A stretch of 64,000 bases of DNA from Lysobacteraceae bacterium (GTDB lineage: Bacteria > Pseudomonadota > Gammaproteobacteria > Xanthomonadales > BQJN01), in contig BQJN01000006.1 of assembly GCA_021604725.1 (NCBI GenBank), forward strand, positions 1 through 64,000. Reading direction: 5' to 3'. Each line of letters opens with the position of its first letter. Position 1 is the stretch's first letter. Shown here piece by piece: positions 53,429 through 61,499 of the stretch. The notes under the pieces were generated by a model. That model saw nothing but the letters and a program-made list of their open reading frames with translations. It ran no database searches and had not been told where the DNA came from. A program made the position numbers and the translations under genes.

Positions 53429-56181
53429 GCAAGCTATCCAAACTCGAACGCTTCGCCGATGCGCCCGGCGATACGATGAAGACCACGACCTGTTATATGT
53501 GTGCATGCCGCTGTGGCATACGAGTGTGGCTGAAAGACGGCAAGGTGAGGTACATTCAGGGCAACCCTGACCATCCGGTCAACAAAGGCGTGATCTGCGC
53601 CAAGGGGTCGGCCGGCATCAAGCACCTGTATTCGCCGGCTCGACTGACCCAGCCTCTGCGTCGAGTCGGGCCGCGCGGCTCGGGTCAGTTCGAGACCATC
53701 ACCTGGGAGCAGGCATTGCAACAAGCCGAGGATTGGTTGCGACCGATTCGCGAGCGGGACCCGAACAAATTGGCTTTCTTCACGGGGCGTGATCAATCTC
53801 AGGCGCTAACTGGCTGGTGGGCCTCGCAGTTTGGTACTCACAATTATGCGGCACATGGCGGGTTCTGCTCTGTAAACATGGCCGCTGGCGGCATCTACTC
53901 TATCGGTGGGTCGTTTTGGGAATTCGGTGAACCTGACTGGGAGCATAGTCAACTGTTGATGCTGTTTGGCGTCGCCGAGGACCACGATTCCAATCCACTG
54001 AAGATTGGCTTGGCGCGAATGAAACAGCGCGGTGCCAAAGTGGTGTCGGTGAACCCGGTGCGCACCGGCTATTCAGCCATCGCTGACCAATGGGTGCCGG
54101 TCCGTCCCGGAACTGACGGCTTGTTGATTCTGGCACTGCTGCATGAGTTGTTGCGTGCGGGCAAGATCGACCTTCAGTTCCTGAGCCGCTATACCAACGC
54201 GATCTGGCTGGTGATCGATGATGAAGATCACCCCGACCATGGCTTGTTTGCTCGCGATAGTGATGGACGGCCCTTGTGTTTCGATACCGCCACCGGCGCG
54301 GTGGCCAGCGCAATGAATGTCGATGTTCAGGGCGCGTTGAAAGGTCGCCACGCTCTGGATGATGGCACCAAAGTCGTTCCAGTCATGCAACTGATCGTAA
54401 CGCGCTACCTTGATCCGAAGTATGCGCCGGCCGCAGTCGCAGATCGGGTCGGCCTGACGGCGCAGGCTATTGAACAATTGGCTGCGGACCTGGCTGAGGT
54501 GGCCTTCGAGCAGACTATCGAGATTGAGACCGAGTGGGTGGACTGGGCAGGGCGCAAACATGACCGCTTTGTTGGCCGACCAGTGAGCTTTCACGCCATG
54601 CGTGGCATATCGGCCCATGCCAATGGATTCCAGACCTGTCGCGCGCTGCATTTGCTACAGATGGTGCTCGGTGCGGTGGACTGCCCTGGTGGCTATCGCT
54701 ACAAACCGCCGTTTCCCAAACCGATTCCGCCGCACCCAAAGCCTGGTCGCAGCACCGGCCCGAATTCGCCCAGTAGCGGTCCTCCGCTAGGGTTCCCTCA
54801 GGGGCCAGAGGACTTGCTGGTTGATGAGGATGACCAGCCCCTGCGTATTGATAAAGCATTTAGCTGGGACTACCCACTGGCCGCCCACGGCTTGATGCAC
54901 CTGGTCATTCGAAATGCATGGGCCGGCGACCCCTATCCGATCGACACCCTGATGATGTTTATGGCCAACATGAGCTGGAATTCAGCCATGAATACCACTG
55001 AGACCATAGACATGCTGACCGACACCGATGCCAACGGTGATTACAAGATACCGCACATCATCTATACCGACGCTTTTGCCTCGGAGATGACCGAGTACGC
55101 CGACCTCGTTTTGCCCGATACCACTTATCTGGAGCGCCATGATGCGATCAGTTTGCTGGATCGGCCCATTGGTGATGCCGATGGTGCCGGCGACAGCATC
55201 CGACAGCCCGTAGTGCCGCCGCTGGGGCAGTCGCGACCATTCCAGGATGTGTTGCTGGAGATCGGCAGTCGCCTCGGCTTGCCCGGCATGGTGGACGAGG
55301 CGGGCAATGCAAAGTACCCGGGGGGCTATCCCGATTACATTGTCAATCACGAACGAGCCCCCGGCATCGGCACTCTGGCGGGTTGGCGCGGCGCCGATGG
55401 CGACAAGTCAGGGCGCGGTGAGGTCAACCCCAAACAGCTGAGCCACTACGTCGACAACGGCTGCTTCTGGTACGGCGAGCTCGAGGAAAATCAGCGCTAT
55501 TTCAAGATGGCCAATCGCGATTACCTGAACTGGGCCAAAGAAATGGGCTTCATCGCTGCGGCCGAGCAAATCATCCTGCAACTCTACAGTGAGCCGCTGG
55601 CCAAGTTTGTCCGCGCCGCTGACGGACGGGGCGACCATCTGGCTCCGGCGTCGCATCGTCAACGGATCAAGCAATACCTTGACCCATTGCCGGATTGGAC
55701 GGCACCGTTTGGTTGGGACGAGGAATCGATTGAGGACTACCCTTTGTCCGCCATTACCCAGCGCCCCATGCACATGTACCACTCATGGGGCGGCCACAAC
55801 ACCTGGCTACGTCAACTAACCAGCCGCAATGTGCTTTATGTGCACCACCAAACAGCGGCTGACCTTGGCCTTGATGATGGTGCGATGGCCTGGATAGAAA
55901 GCATCAATGGTCGAGTCAAAGTGCGCATTCAGTGCATGCAGGGCGTCAGCCCGAACACGGTCTGGACCTGGAATGCGATTGGCAAAAAGAAGGGGGCATG
56001 GCGCATGAGCAAAGACTCACCGGAAGCAAACGAAGGGTTCTTGTTGAATCACTTGATTGGCGAGATGTTGCCCGACAAACAATGGGGCAATGCCGATCCG
56101 GTGACCGGTCAGGCCGCCTGGTATGACTTGCGTGTACGGTTGCGCCCTGTGGGCGACGACGAACAGGGAGCAATCAAATGA
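53425..56181 (+). CDS. soeA: Molybdopterin oxidoreductase catalytic subunit, probable sulfite dehydrogenase SoeA
   Basis: The 918-aa enzyme of the DMSO reductase superfamily has an N-terminal [4Fe-4S] site C23-x2-C26-x3-C30 and C58 (with an extra C28). It continues with 'LAFFTGRDQSQALTGWWASQFG' and 'AAHGGFCSVNMAAGGIYSIGG'. There is no Tat signal, so the active site should face the cytoplasm. The long C-terminal part contains 'DPVTGQAAWYDLRVR'. These stretches match SoeA of the cytoplasmic sulfite:quinone oxidoreductase SoeABC as I know it; formate or other substrates are the alternatives. No in-frame TGA selenocysteine is seen. It overlaps the VOC gene upstream and soeB downstream. Confidence 0.72.
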   Translation: MSKLSKLERFADAPGDTMKTTTCYMCACRCGIRVWLKDGKVRYIQGNPDHPVNKGVICAKGSAGIKHLYSPARLTQPLRRVGPRGSGQFETITWEQALQQAEDWLRPIRERDPNKLAFFTGRDQSQALTGWWASQFGTHNYAAHGGFCSVNMAAGGIYSIGGSFWEFGEPDWEHSQLLMLFGVAEDHDSNPLKIGLARMKQRGAKVVSVNPVRTGYSAIADQWVPVRPGTDGLLILALLHELLRAGKIDLQFLSRYTNAIWLVIDDEDHPDHGLFARDSDGRPLCFDTATGAVASAMNVDVQGALKGRHALDDGTKVVPVMQLIVTRYLDPKYAPAAVADRVGLTAQAIEQLAADLAEVAFEQTIEIETEWVDWAGRKHDRFVGRPVSFHAMRGISAHANGFQTCRALHLLQMVLGAVDCPGGYRYKPPFPKPIPPHPKPGRSTGPNSPSSGPPLGFPQGPEDLLVDEDDQPLRIDKAFSWDYPLAAHGLMHLVIRNAWAGDPYPIDTLMMFMANMSWNSAMNTTETIDMLTDTDANGDYKIPHIIYTDAFASEMTEYADLVLPDTTYLERHDAISLLDRPIGDADGAGDSIRQPVVPPLGQSRPFQDVLLEIGSRLGLPGMVDEAGNAKYPGGYPDYIVNHERAPGIGTLAGWRGADGDKSGRGEVNPKQLSHYVDNGCFWYGELEENQRYFKMANRDYLNWAKEMGFIAAAEQIILQLYSEPLAKFVRAADGRGDHLAPASHRQRIKQYLDPLPDWTAPFGWDEESIEDYPLSAITQRPMHMYHSWGGHNTWLRQLTSRNVLYVHHQTAADLGLDDGAMAWIESINGRVKVRIQCMQGVSPNTVWTWNAIGKKKGAWRMSKDSPEANEGFLLNHLIGEMLPDKQWGNADPVTGQAAWYDLRVRLRPVGDDEQGAIK

Positions 56182-56879
56182 CTGATTTGCCAACCACTAC
56201 CACCCGACGCCTCGGCCTGGTGATTGACCTCGATACCTGCGTTGGTTGTCACGCCTGCGCAGTTAGCTGCAAGGAATGGAACGATGGCGGTGCTGCCGGG
56301 CCTCTGCCGGACAGCAACGACGCAAAACCCGATGGCGTTTGGTTCAATCGCGTGCACAGTTATGAGGTGGAACGCGAGGGAACATTTAGCACACTGAACT
56401 TCCCCAGGTCGTGCTTGCATTGTGAGGACGCAGCCTGCGTTACGGTGTGCCCGACCGGTGCCTCATTCAAACGCGCAGCAGATGGCATCGTGCTGGTCGA
56501 TGAGGACAAATGCATCGGCTGCAAGTTGTGTTCCTGGGCCTGCCCGTATGGGGCGAGGGAGTACAGTGAATCACGTGGGGTCATGCAAAAGTGCACCTTG
56601 TGCGTAGACCGTATTGACAATCCATCCCTTGCTGAAGCCGACCGAGTTCCTGCCTGCGTCGCTTCCTGTCCCGCCGACGCGCGCCATTTTGGTGACCTGT
56701 CAGACCCTGACTCGGCGGTATCGAAACTGGTCGCCGAGCGCGAAGGTGTCGACCTGATGCCAGAGCTGGGATACAAACCAACCAACAAGTACTTGCCGCC
56801 AAGGCAAGTGCCGCCGCCATCGCAATCCGCCTTGCCCGAGGCCACGCCCGATTGGCTTGACCAGGTGTTTGGTCGATGA
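56178..56879 (+). CDS. soeB: Iron-sulfur subunit of molybdopterin oxidoreductase, probable SoeB
   Basis: The 233-aa ferredoxin-like electron-transfer subunit has four cysteine clusters: 'CVGCHACAVSCKEWN', 'CLHCEDAACVTVCPTGA', 'CIGCKLCSWACPYGA' and a split fourth set 'CTLCVDRI...CVASCPADAR'. This is the DmsB/NrfC arrangement of four [4Fe-4S] clusters. It has no signal peptide, consistent with a cytoplasmic complex. It passes electrons from the catalytic subunit to the membrane anchor. Overlaps of four bases on both sides indicate coupled translation. Confidence 0.82.
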   Translation: MTDLPTTTTRRLGLVIDLDTCVGCHACAVSCKEWNDGGAAGPLPDSNDAKPDGVWFNRVHSYEVEREGTFSTLNFPRSCLHCEDAACVTVCPTGASFKRAADGIVLVDEDKCIGCKLCSWACPYGAREYSESRGVMQKCTLCVDRIDNPSLAEADRVPACVASCPADARHFGDLSDPDSAVSKLVAEREGVDLMPELGYKPTNKYLPPRQVPPPSQSALPEATPDWLDQVFGR

Positions 56880-57775
56880 ATCCAGCACTGTCGGTCATTT
56901 TCTTTACGGTGTTTTCAGGCGCCGGCCTGGGCTTGTTGCTGGTGGGCGCTGTAGCCACCGCAGCAGGGCGGATCGGTTCGCCAAAAGCCGTGCTTGTGGT
57001 GGCTGTTATATTAACCGTCGCCGGGCTGCTGTCCTCGACACTGCACTTGGGGCAGCCGTTGCGAGCCTGGCGCGCCTTTAGTCAGTGGCGCACATCATGG
57101 CTATCCCGTGAAGGAGTAGCGGCGGTGGCAACATTGATCCTGGCGATGGTGACCTGGTGGTTCCCAACGGCTGAAGCTCTGTGGCTATTGCTGGGATTGG
57201 CCGCTGCCATCACGCTGCGCTGTACAGCCGGCATCTACACCTCGCTAAAGACCGTTCCGGAATGGCACAACCGGTGGGTACTGCCCGTGTTTTCCGGCCT
57301 CAGCATTTCGGCTGGCGGACTGTTGTGGTTGACCATCACCAGTGGGCCAAATGACCTGGACTTAAGCGCATGGGCCTGGGTGGTTTCCGGGGTGGCGCTG
57401 GCCTGGGTGCTGAAAAGCCTGTACTGGCGCTGGATTCGCAGCGCTGCGCTGCCTGTGAGCGCTGCCAGTGCCATCGGTATGCCTGAGGGTACGGAAGTCA
57501 AAGGCCTATTCAAACCGCATACCGAAACCAATTACCTGATGCGGGAAATGGGGTATACAGCAATCCGTCGACATGCCGAATGGCTGCGGTGGGTGGCTTT
57601 GGGGCTAGGTGCGTTGCTGCCGATTGGTCTGTTGGTGTTGGTGCAAGCCAAACTGCTGCCAATATGGCCGTCACTGCTTGTCGCCTCGTCACTGATGCTG
57701 CTGGGACAGGTGGCTGAACGCTGGCTGTTTTTCGCAGAGGCGCGGCATGTTGTTCAGCTTTACTATCGGCCCTGA
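56876..57775 (+). CDS. soeC: Membrane anchor subunit, DmsC/SoeC type
   Basis: The 299-aa inner-membrane protein has about eight transmembrane segments. The start 'MNPALSVIFFTVFSGAGLGLLLV' and the block 'STLHLGQPLRAWRAFSQWRTSWLSREG' are typical of the DmsC family, with the His in LHLGQP a likely quinone-site residue. It anchors the catalytic and iron-sulfur subunits and exchanges electrons with the quinone pool. It is last in the operon and converges on the CRTAC1 gene with 20 bases between stops. Confidence 0.85.
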   Translation: MNPALSVIFFTVFSGAGLGLLLVGAVATAAGRIGSPKAVLVVAVILTVAGLLSSTLHLGQPLRAWRAFSQWRTSWLSREGVAAVATLILAMVTWWFPTAEALWLLLGLAAAITLRCTAGIYTSLKTVPEWHNRWVLPVFSGLSISAGGLLWLTITSGPNDLDLSAWAWVVSGVALAWVLKSLYWRWIRSAALPVSAASAIGMPEGTEVKGLFKPHTETNYLMREMGYTAIRRHAEWLRWVALGLGALLPIGLLVLVQAKLLPIWPSLLVASSLMLLGQVAERWLFFAEARHVVQLYYRP

Positions 57776-57795
57776 ATAAGCGCGAGTGGCCGTGC

Positions 57796-59397
57796 TTAAT
57801 CAAAACTACTGATCAGAATACGATCCTTGGTGACCAGCAAGCGCTGGTTTGTGGGCACGTTGGACAGTGTTTGTTCGAATCCGTCAGGCCAGGTCACAGT
57901 CAGCTCATTAACCAGGCTATCGCTGGCCAGGCCGAAATGGGCTTCAGCGGCATTTTGTGAGGCGAAATTGCTGCCGGCTCGAATGCGCCGCAACTGATCA
58001 CCGCCAGGAGATGCCACGCGCACTTCAGCTCCAATCCCCGCCACATTAATGACCGGATCGGTGGCGATGACCGTTAGCCATTGGCTGCCGGTCAGTTGGT
58101 TGGCATAGACTCGAGTCGGGCCCGCGTTATTGGCCACCAGGATGTCCTGGTCACCATCGTGATCGAAGTCGAAACACGCCACGCCGCGTCCCTGTTCGGT
58201 ATCAATCAGCCCGACGGCTGCCGCAGACTCGGTAAAAGTGCCGTCACCATCTGACAGGAACAGCCGAGACGGGTCATGGCAAAAACTCGGATCAATCAGG
58301 CAGCTGTCAGGCGGTGGAGGGTTGGGGTTGCCCAGGTGGAAGCCGTTGGTATGGAAAATGTCGAGGTGGCCATCATTGTTGAAATCGGCGAAGCATGCGC
58401 CCCAGCCCCAGTCGCCCTCTCGAACTCCGGCGACATCGGTCGCGTCAACGAATACGCCGTTATCATTCCGGTACAGCCTGTTTCCGCTGATGCCCCAGTT
58501 GGCCTCGGCCACGCCGTCTTCATCGAAAATGCTGGTCACAAACCAGTCATAGTCTCCGTCATTGTCATAGTCGGCAACGGCCGCGCCCATACCGTTCTCG
58601 TCGGTAATGACCAGCGGGTCAGTCATGTCGGTAAAAATGCCGCCCTGGTTTCTCAAGACCTTGCTGTATCCAAAGTCTGCCGCAATCAGCAAGTCGAGCT
58701 GTCCATCACCATCAAAATCTTCAAAGTTGGGAGTAAACGTGAATCGCAAGTTAATGTCGTCGAAGGCACCGACTGTGCGATCAACAAAGCTGCCGTCAAG
58801 CGTGCCCTCAAACAATTGTGAGATGAAACCGTCTGAGGACCATCTGCCGAGAAACAGGTCCAGCCGCCCATCATCACTGTAGTCCGCCGCGGCGACGCCA
58901 ATGGTAGCGCCTGTTGTCGGTAGCTGGCTGCCGACCGTGTCGTTGGTCCAGCCGTTGGCTGACCCAGCGGCCAATACGGTGCAGTTGTCTTCAAACCCGG
59001 GAATCAACAAATCCAACCAGCCATCATGATTGAAGTCGGCAAACAGCGGACCTGAGTGGGTGCAATCGTCTGGTCGCATGAAAGCAGGCAATGATGCCGA
59101 TACAAAGCTACCGCCTTGATTCAAGAACAGTTGATTTGGGGTCGGATGCGGAAACAGAGGGTCGGGGTTGTACCCGCCCACCAGGAAAACGTCGGCATAG
59201 CCGTTGCCATCGACGTCACCAACGGCCACGCCGCCACCAATGAAATACCGCTCGTGATGGATGCCGGGTCCTGTCCCTGTGTGTTGGTGCACAATGCCGC
59301 TGTTCAGGACTTCGCTAAATTGCAGGTCGCCGCCAGTGCCCACCGCGCTGTAAAGCGCCGTCAACAGGGTTACTGTCGAAAGAACCGGGGCATTCAT
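57796..59397 (-). CDS. CRTAC1-type exported protein with FG-GAP/VCBS repeats and an ASPIC/UnbV domain
   Basis: The 533-aa protein has a signal-like N terminus (MNAPVLSTVTLLTALYSAVG). It carries a series of calcium-binding FG-GAP/VCBS beta-propeller repeats, each with DxDxNGxxD-like loops ('GDVDGNGYADVFLVGG', 'DFNHDGWLDLLIPG', 'DYDNDGDYDWFVTS', 'DFDHDGDQDILVANN'). It ends with an ASPIC/UnbV domain ('NELTVTWPDGFEQTLSNV'). This combination defines the CRTAC1 family, probably an adhesin or matrix-type surface protein. It lies five bases after the GNAT gene on the same strand. The ATG at 59397 is preferred over one 45 bases upstream because it begins the signal. Confidence 0.85.
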   Translation of the reverse strand: MNAPVLSTVTLLTALYSAVGTGGDLQFSEVLNSGIVHQHTGTGPGIHHERYFIGGGVAVGDVDGNGYADVFLVGGYNPDPLFPHPTPNQLFLNQGGSFVSASLPAFMRPDDCTHSGPLFADFNHDGWLDLLIPGFEDNCTVLAAGSANGWTNDTVGSQLPTTGATIGVAAADYSDDGRLDLFLGRWSSDGFISQLFEGTLDGSFVDRTVGAFDDINLRFTFTPNFEDFDGDGQLDLLIAADFGYSKVLRNQGGIFTDMTDPLVITDENGMGAAVADYDNDGDYDWFVTSIFDEDGVAEANWGISGNRLYRNDNGVFVDATDVAGVREGDWGWGACFADFNNDGHLDIFHTNGFHLGNPNPPPPDSCLIDPSFCHDPSRLFLSDGDGTFTESAAAVGLIDTEQGRGVACFDFDHDGDQDILVANNAGPTRVYANQLTGSQWLTVIATDPVINVAGIGAEVRVASPGGDQLRRIRAGSNFASQNAAEAHFGLASDSLVNELTVTWPDGFEQTLSNVPTNQRLLVTKDRILISSFD

Positions 59398-59402
59398 GTT
59401 GC

Positions 59403-59903
59403 TCAACCGCTCACCAAAGGCAATTCGTACCAAGCATCGCATCCAAAATGGCCGGTTGCCCCCAGCGGCTTGTTGATGCGCTTGAAGCCATTCGCCTCGT
59501 ATAGCCGCCTGGCGGAGGTCATGTGATCCAGTGTTTCAAGATAGCAGCGTTGATAACCATCCTGCCTGGCACCCTCCAGGCATGTTTCCAACAAAATGCG
59601 GCCCAAACCGGCGCCGCGGCCCCCCTCAATGAGGTACATTTTGCGTAGCTCGCAAATGTCCGTATCGGCGCCCGCCAGCTGGGCATAGCCTGCGCCTCCC
59701 ACCAACTGGCCAGAAGAGTCTTCAATCACAAAGTATGCGGCTCTATCGTCGCTGTAGGCAGCCGTCATGGCGTCGACTTCTGGGTCCTGTATGGAATATC
59801 CTTCGCCTACCGCATTGAACTCCGTCATTACCTGGCGAATGATCCGGCCCATCTGAGGGTCATCTTTAGCCTCAATCAGGCGCATTTTGAAGGAATTACT
59901 CAT
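59403..59903 (-). CDS. GNAT family N-acetyltransferase
   Basis: The 166-aa protein has acetyl-CoA binding motif A in 'MYLIEGGRGAGLGRILLETCLEGARQDGYQRCYLETL' (Q/RxxGxG/A), 'AAYFVIEDSSGQLVGGAGYAQL' before it and 'ARRLYEANGFKRI' after. The acceptor is unknown. The start is either the ATG at 59903, which overlaps the divergent thioesterase ATG by two bases, or 59885; neither has a good Shine-Dalgarno sequence. Its promoter must lie inside the thioesterase gene. In E. coli YiiD (FabY) a GNAT domain and a thioesterase of the neighbouring gene's type are fused, which may be relevant. Confidence 0.85.
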   Translation of the reverse strand: MSNSFKMRLIEAKDDPQMGRIIRQVMTEFNAVGEGYSIQDPEVDAMTAAYSDDRAAYFVIEDSSGQLVGGAGYAQLAGADTDICELRKMYLIEGGRGAGLGRILLETCLEGARQDGYQRCYLETLDHMTSARRLYEANGFKRINKPLGATGHFGCDAWYELPLVSG

Positions 59904-60378
59904 GAACACAATAGTAGCCCGAGCCAGCGTCGAAGGGCCAGCCGAGCGCCTGCAGGACTTCATGCAACGCCACATTCCAATCACCACAGCCATGCAGTTG
60001 CAGGTGGTTAAGGCTGATCGCGCTGCAGTAACAATCACGGCTCCGTTGCAGCCAAACGTCAACGACAAAGGCACTGCTTTCGGTGGCAGCATGGCCTCGG
60101 TTGCGACGCTCGCGGGTTGGGGCTTGGTCTGGGCCAACTTAAACGACGAAGATGGCTACGACATCATGATTCGCGATACCCAGTTGCGTTATCGTCGACC
60201 GGTGTATGGGCAGATTGAAGCCAATGCATCAATCGAAGCCGACGCTTGGCGCGACTTTATGGATAAGCTGTCTGCGCGCGGTCGGGCACGCATCGAGATT
60301 GGCATTACAATAGCCGGGGAAGATGGTCCGGCGATGGACATGGTCGGGACCTACGTTGCGCGACGTCGCGCTGACTAA
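59902..60378 (+). CDS. YiiD-C-type thioesterase
   Basis: The 158-aa hotdog-fold protein reads 'LQDFMQRHIPITTAMQLQVV', 'ITAPLQPNVNDKGTAFGGSMASVATLAGWGLVWANL', and 'LRYRRPVYGQIEANASI'. The NxKGTAFGGS stretch is the hallmark of the YiiD C-terminal thioesterase family. I chose the ATG at 59902 because AAGGA lies seven bases upstream. The substrate is likely an acyl-CoA or acyl-ACP. Its start codon overlaps that of the divergent GNAT gene. A lipoprotein gene follows 26 bases downstream. Confidence 0.87.
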   Translation: MNTIVARASVEGPAERLQDFMQRHIPITTAMQLQVVKADRAAVTITAPLQPNVNDKGTAFGGSMASVATLAGWGLVWANLNDEDGYDIMIRDTQLRYRRPVYGQIEANASIEADAWRDFMDKLSARGRARIEIGITIAGEDGPAMDMVGTYVARRRAD

Positions 60379-60404
60379 TACCACCTCATGAGGATCACAA
60401 ACGA

Positions 60405-60842
60405 ATGAATCAGAGACTGCGAGTCAAAAAATGGGCCAACGTTGCTGTTGTCCTGATGATGGCCATCCTTGTGCTGGGTGGTTGCGCGTCATCGAAGAAA
60501 TCCATGTCGCTCACCGACACGCTGGCTGCCTACGGCAATGCCGTGCGTTGGGAAGACTTTCCAAGCGCCGCTCGATTTCTTGACCCCAAGGTGGCAGCGG
60601 AAATCTCGGAACTGGATCTCGAGCGGTATCGCCAACTGAAAGTGTCCAGCTACACCGAACAGCAGATCAATCCGGATCGCGATGAAGAAACGGTGCGGCA
60701 AACCGTTGAGATTGGCATCGTCAACCGACACACCGGCGTCGAGCGCCGGGTGATTGACCGCCAGGTCTGGCGTTGGGAAGAAGCAACTGAGCGCTGGCTG
60801 CTGATGTCCGGGTTGCCGGATGTGACGCAGGAGCGGTATTGA
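60405..60842 (+). CDS. Putative envelope lipoprotein
   Basis: The 145-aa protein has a lipoprotein signal (positively charged start, hydrophobic core, lipobox LGGC near residue 27). The mature part is a small alpha+beta domain: 'TLAAYGNAVRWEDFPSAARFLDP', 'RYRQLKVSSYTEQQINPD', 'VEIGIVNRHTGVERRVIDRQVWRWEEATERWLLMSGLP'. This resembles NTF2/SnoaL-like folds in its helix-then-sheet order, but I cannot assign a family. GAGGA precedes the start. A REP-like repeat cluster follows. Confidence 0.65.
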   Translation: MNQRLRVKKWANVAVVLMMAILVLGGCASSKKSMSLTDTLAAYGNAVRWEDFPSAARFLDPKVAAEISELDLERYRQLKVSSYTEQQINPDRDEETVRQTVEIGIVNRHTGVERRVIDRQVWRWEEATERWLLMSGLPDVTQERY

Positions 60843-60897
60843 GGTGCGGGGTGCCTATGGGCACGCCGAGCATGACCGAAGTGGGCTAGGAATGGAG

Positions 60898-61014
60898 CTG
60901 CCATCCATGGCGCAACGTTAGAGCTTCGTATGCAGCCCCAGCCCGCACATCCATGTGCGGTCGTTCGCCGGCACCGAGTGACGTTAAGTCACTCGGTATC
61001 ACGCCGGCTCACCC
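60898..61014 (+). repeat. REP-like structured repeat, copy 3
   Basis: Contains GCCATCCATGGC, CCGCACATCCATGTGCGG, outer arms GCCGGC/GCCGGC and inner arms ACCGAGTGAC/GTCACTCGGT (perfect), ending TCACCC. Bases 60932-61014 are identical to 61417-61499 of copy 7. Confidence 0.8.
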
Positions 61015-61076
61015 ATGTGCAGTCGTTCGCCGCCTGCGGCGTGCCTTGAGGCACCCCGCACCAATGGCAGCTCACC
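61015..61076 (+). repeat. REP-like structured repeat, copy 4 (5'-truncated)
   Basis: Begins within ATGTGCagTCGTTCG and keeps outer arms GCCGCC/GGCAGC (one mismatch) and inner arms GCGGCGTGCC/GGCACCCCGC, ending TCACCC. The sequence from 61077 to 61194 shows no gene; it has a 'CTTCTCCCAGCGTGGGAGAAG' hairpin (61089-61109). Confidence 0.75.
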
Positions 61077-61194
61077 CGCACGAACAAATCCCTTCTCCCA
61101 GCGTGGGAGAAGGTGGCTGCACGTTAGGTGCAGACGGATGAGGGTCCAATCTGGTTGTGGCACCGATTGAGGCCGGTCGAGAGCGGCCGTAGGA

Positions 61195-61307
61195 AAGTAG
61201 GATGGCAACAACCATCCATGGACCGCACCCAGCCCGCACATCCATGTGCGGTCGTTCGCCACCTGCGGCGTGCCATTCAAGGCACCCCGCATTGACGGTG
61301 GCTCACC
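61195..61307 (+). repeat. REP-like structured repeat, copy 5
   Basis: Full copy closely matching copy 2 at 2215: GATGGCAACAACCATCCATGG, CCGCACATCCATGTGCGG, outer arms GCCACC/GGTGGC (perfect here), inner arms GCGGCGTGCC/GGCACCCCGC, then TCACCC. Confidence 0.8.
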
Positions 61308-61350
61308 CATGTCGGTCATTCGCCGCCCGCCGAGTGCCATTCAAGGCACT
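61308..61350 (+). repeat. REP-like structured repeat, copy 6 (degenerate)
   Basis: A partial copy with GTCATTCGCC and inner arms CGAGTGCC/GGCACTC; the outer stem and the TCACCC end are lost. Confidence 0.55.
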
Positions 61351-61388
61351 CTTAGGCGTGGCCGAAGTAGCTAGTAGAGGAGTCGCCA

Positions 61389-61499
61389 TCCCTGGCGAGA
61401 CGATTGATCTTTGTAGGCAGCCCCAGCCCGCACATCCATGTGCGGTCGTTCGCCGGCACCGAGTGACGTTAAGTCACTCGGTATCACGCCGGCTCACCC
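61389..61499 (+). repeat. REP-like structured repeat, copy 7, overlapping the hppA end
   Basis: Near-identical to copy 3, with GCCGGC/GCCGGC outer and ACCGAGTGAC/GTCACTCGGT inner arms. Its terminal TCACCC (61494-61499) contains the hppA stop codon (TGA on the minus strand) and the last Gly codon. Confidence 0.8.

Noticed and set aside
53425-56181. Selenocysteine-containing formate dehydrogenase, suggested by selD in the same window
   Set aside because: The catalytic subunit reads through without TGA and has Cys in the 'GGFCSVN' stretch; the sequence resembles SoeA more than FdhA.
60898-61499. Possible CRISPR array
   Set aside because: Repeats are palindromic, variable in length and sequence, truncated in places, and not separated by uniform spacers; no cas genes are present.
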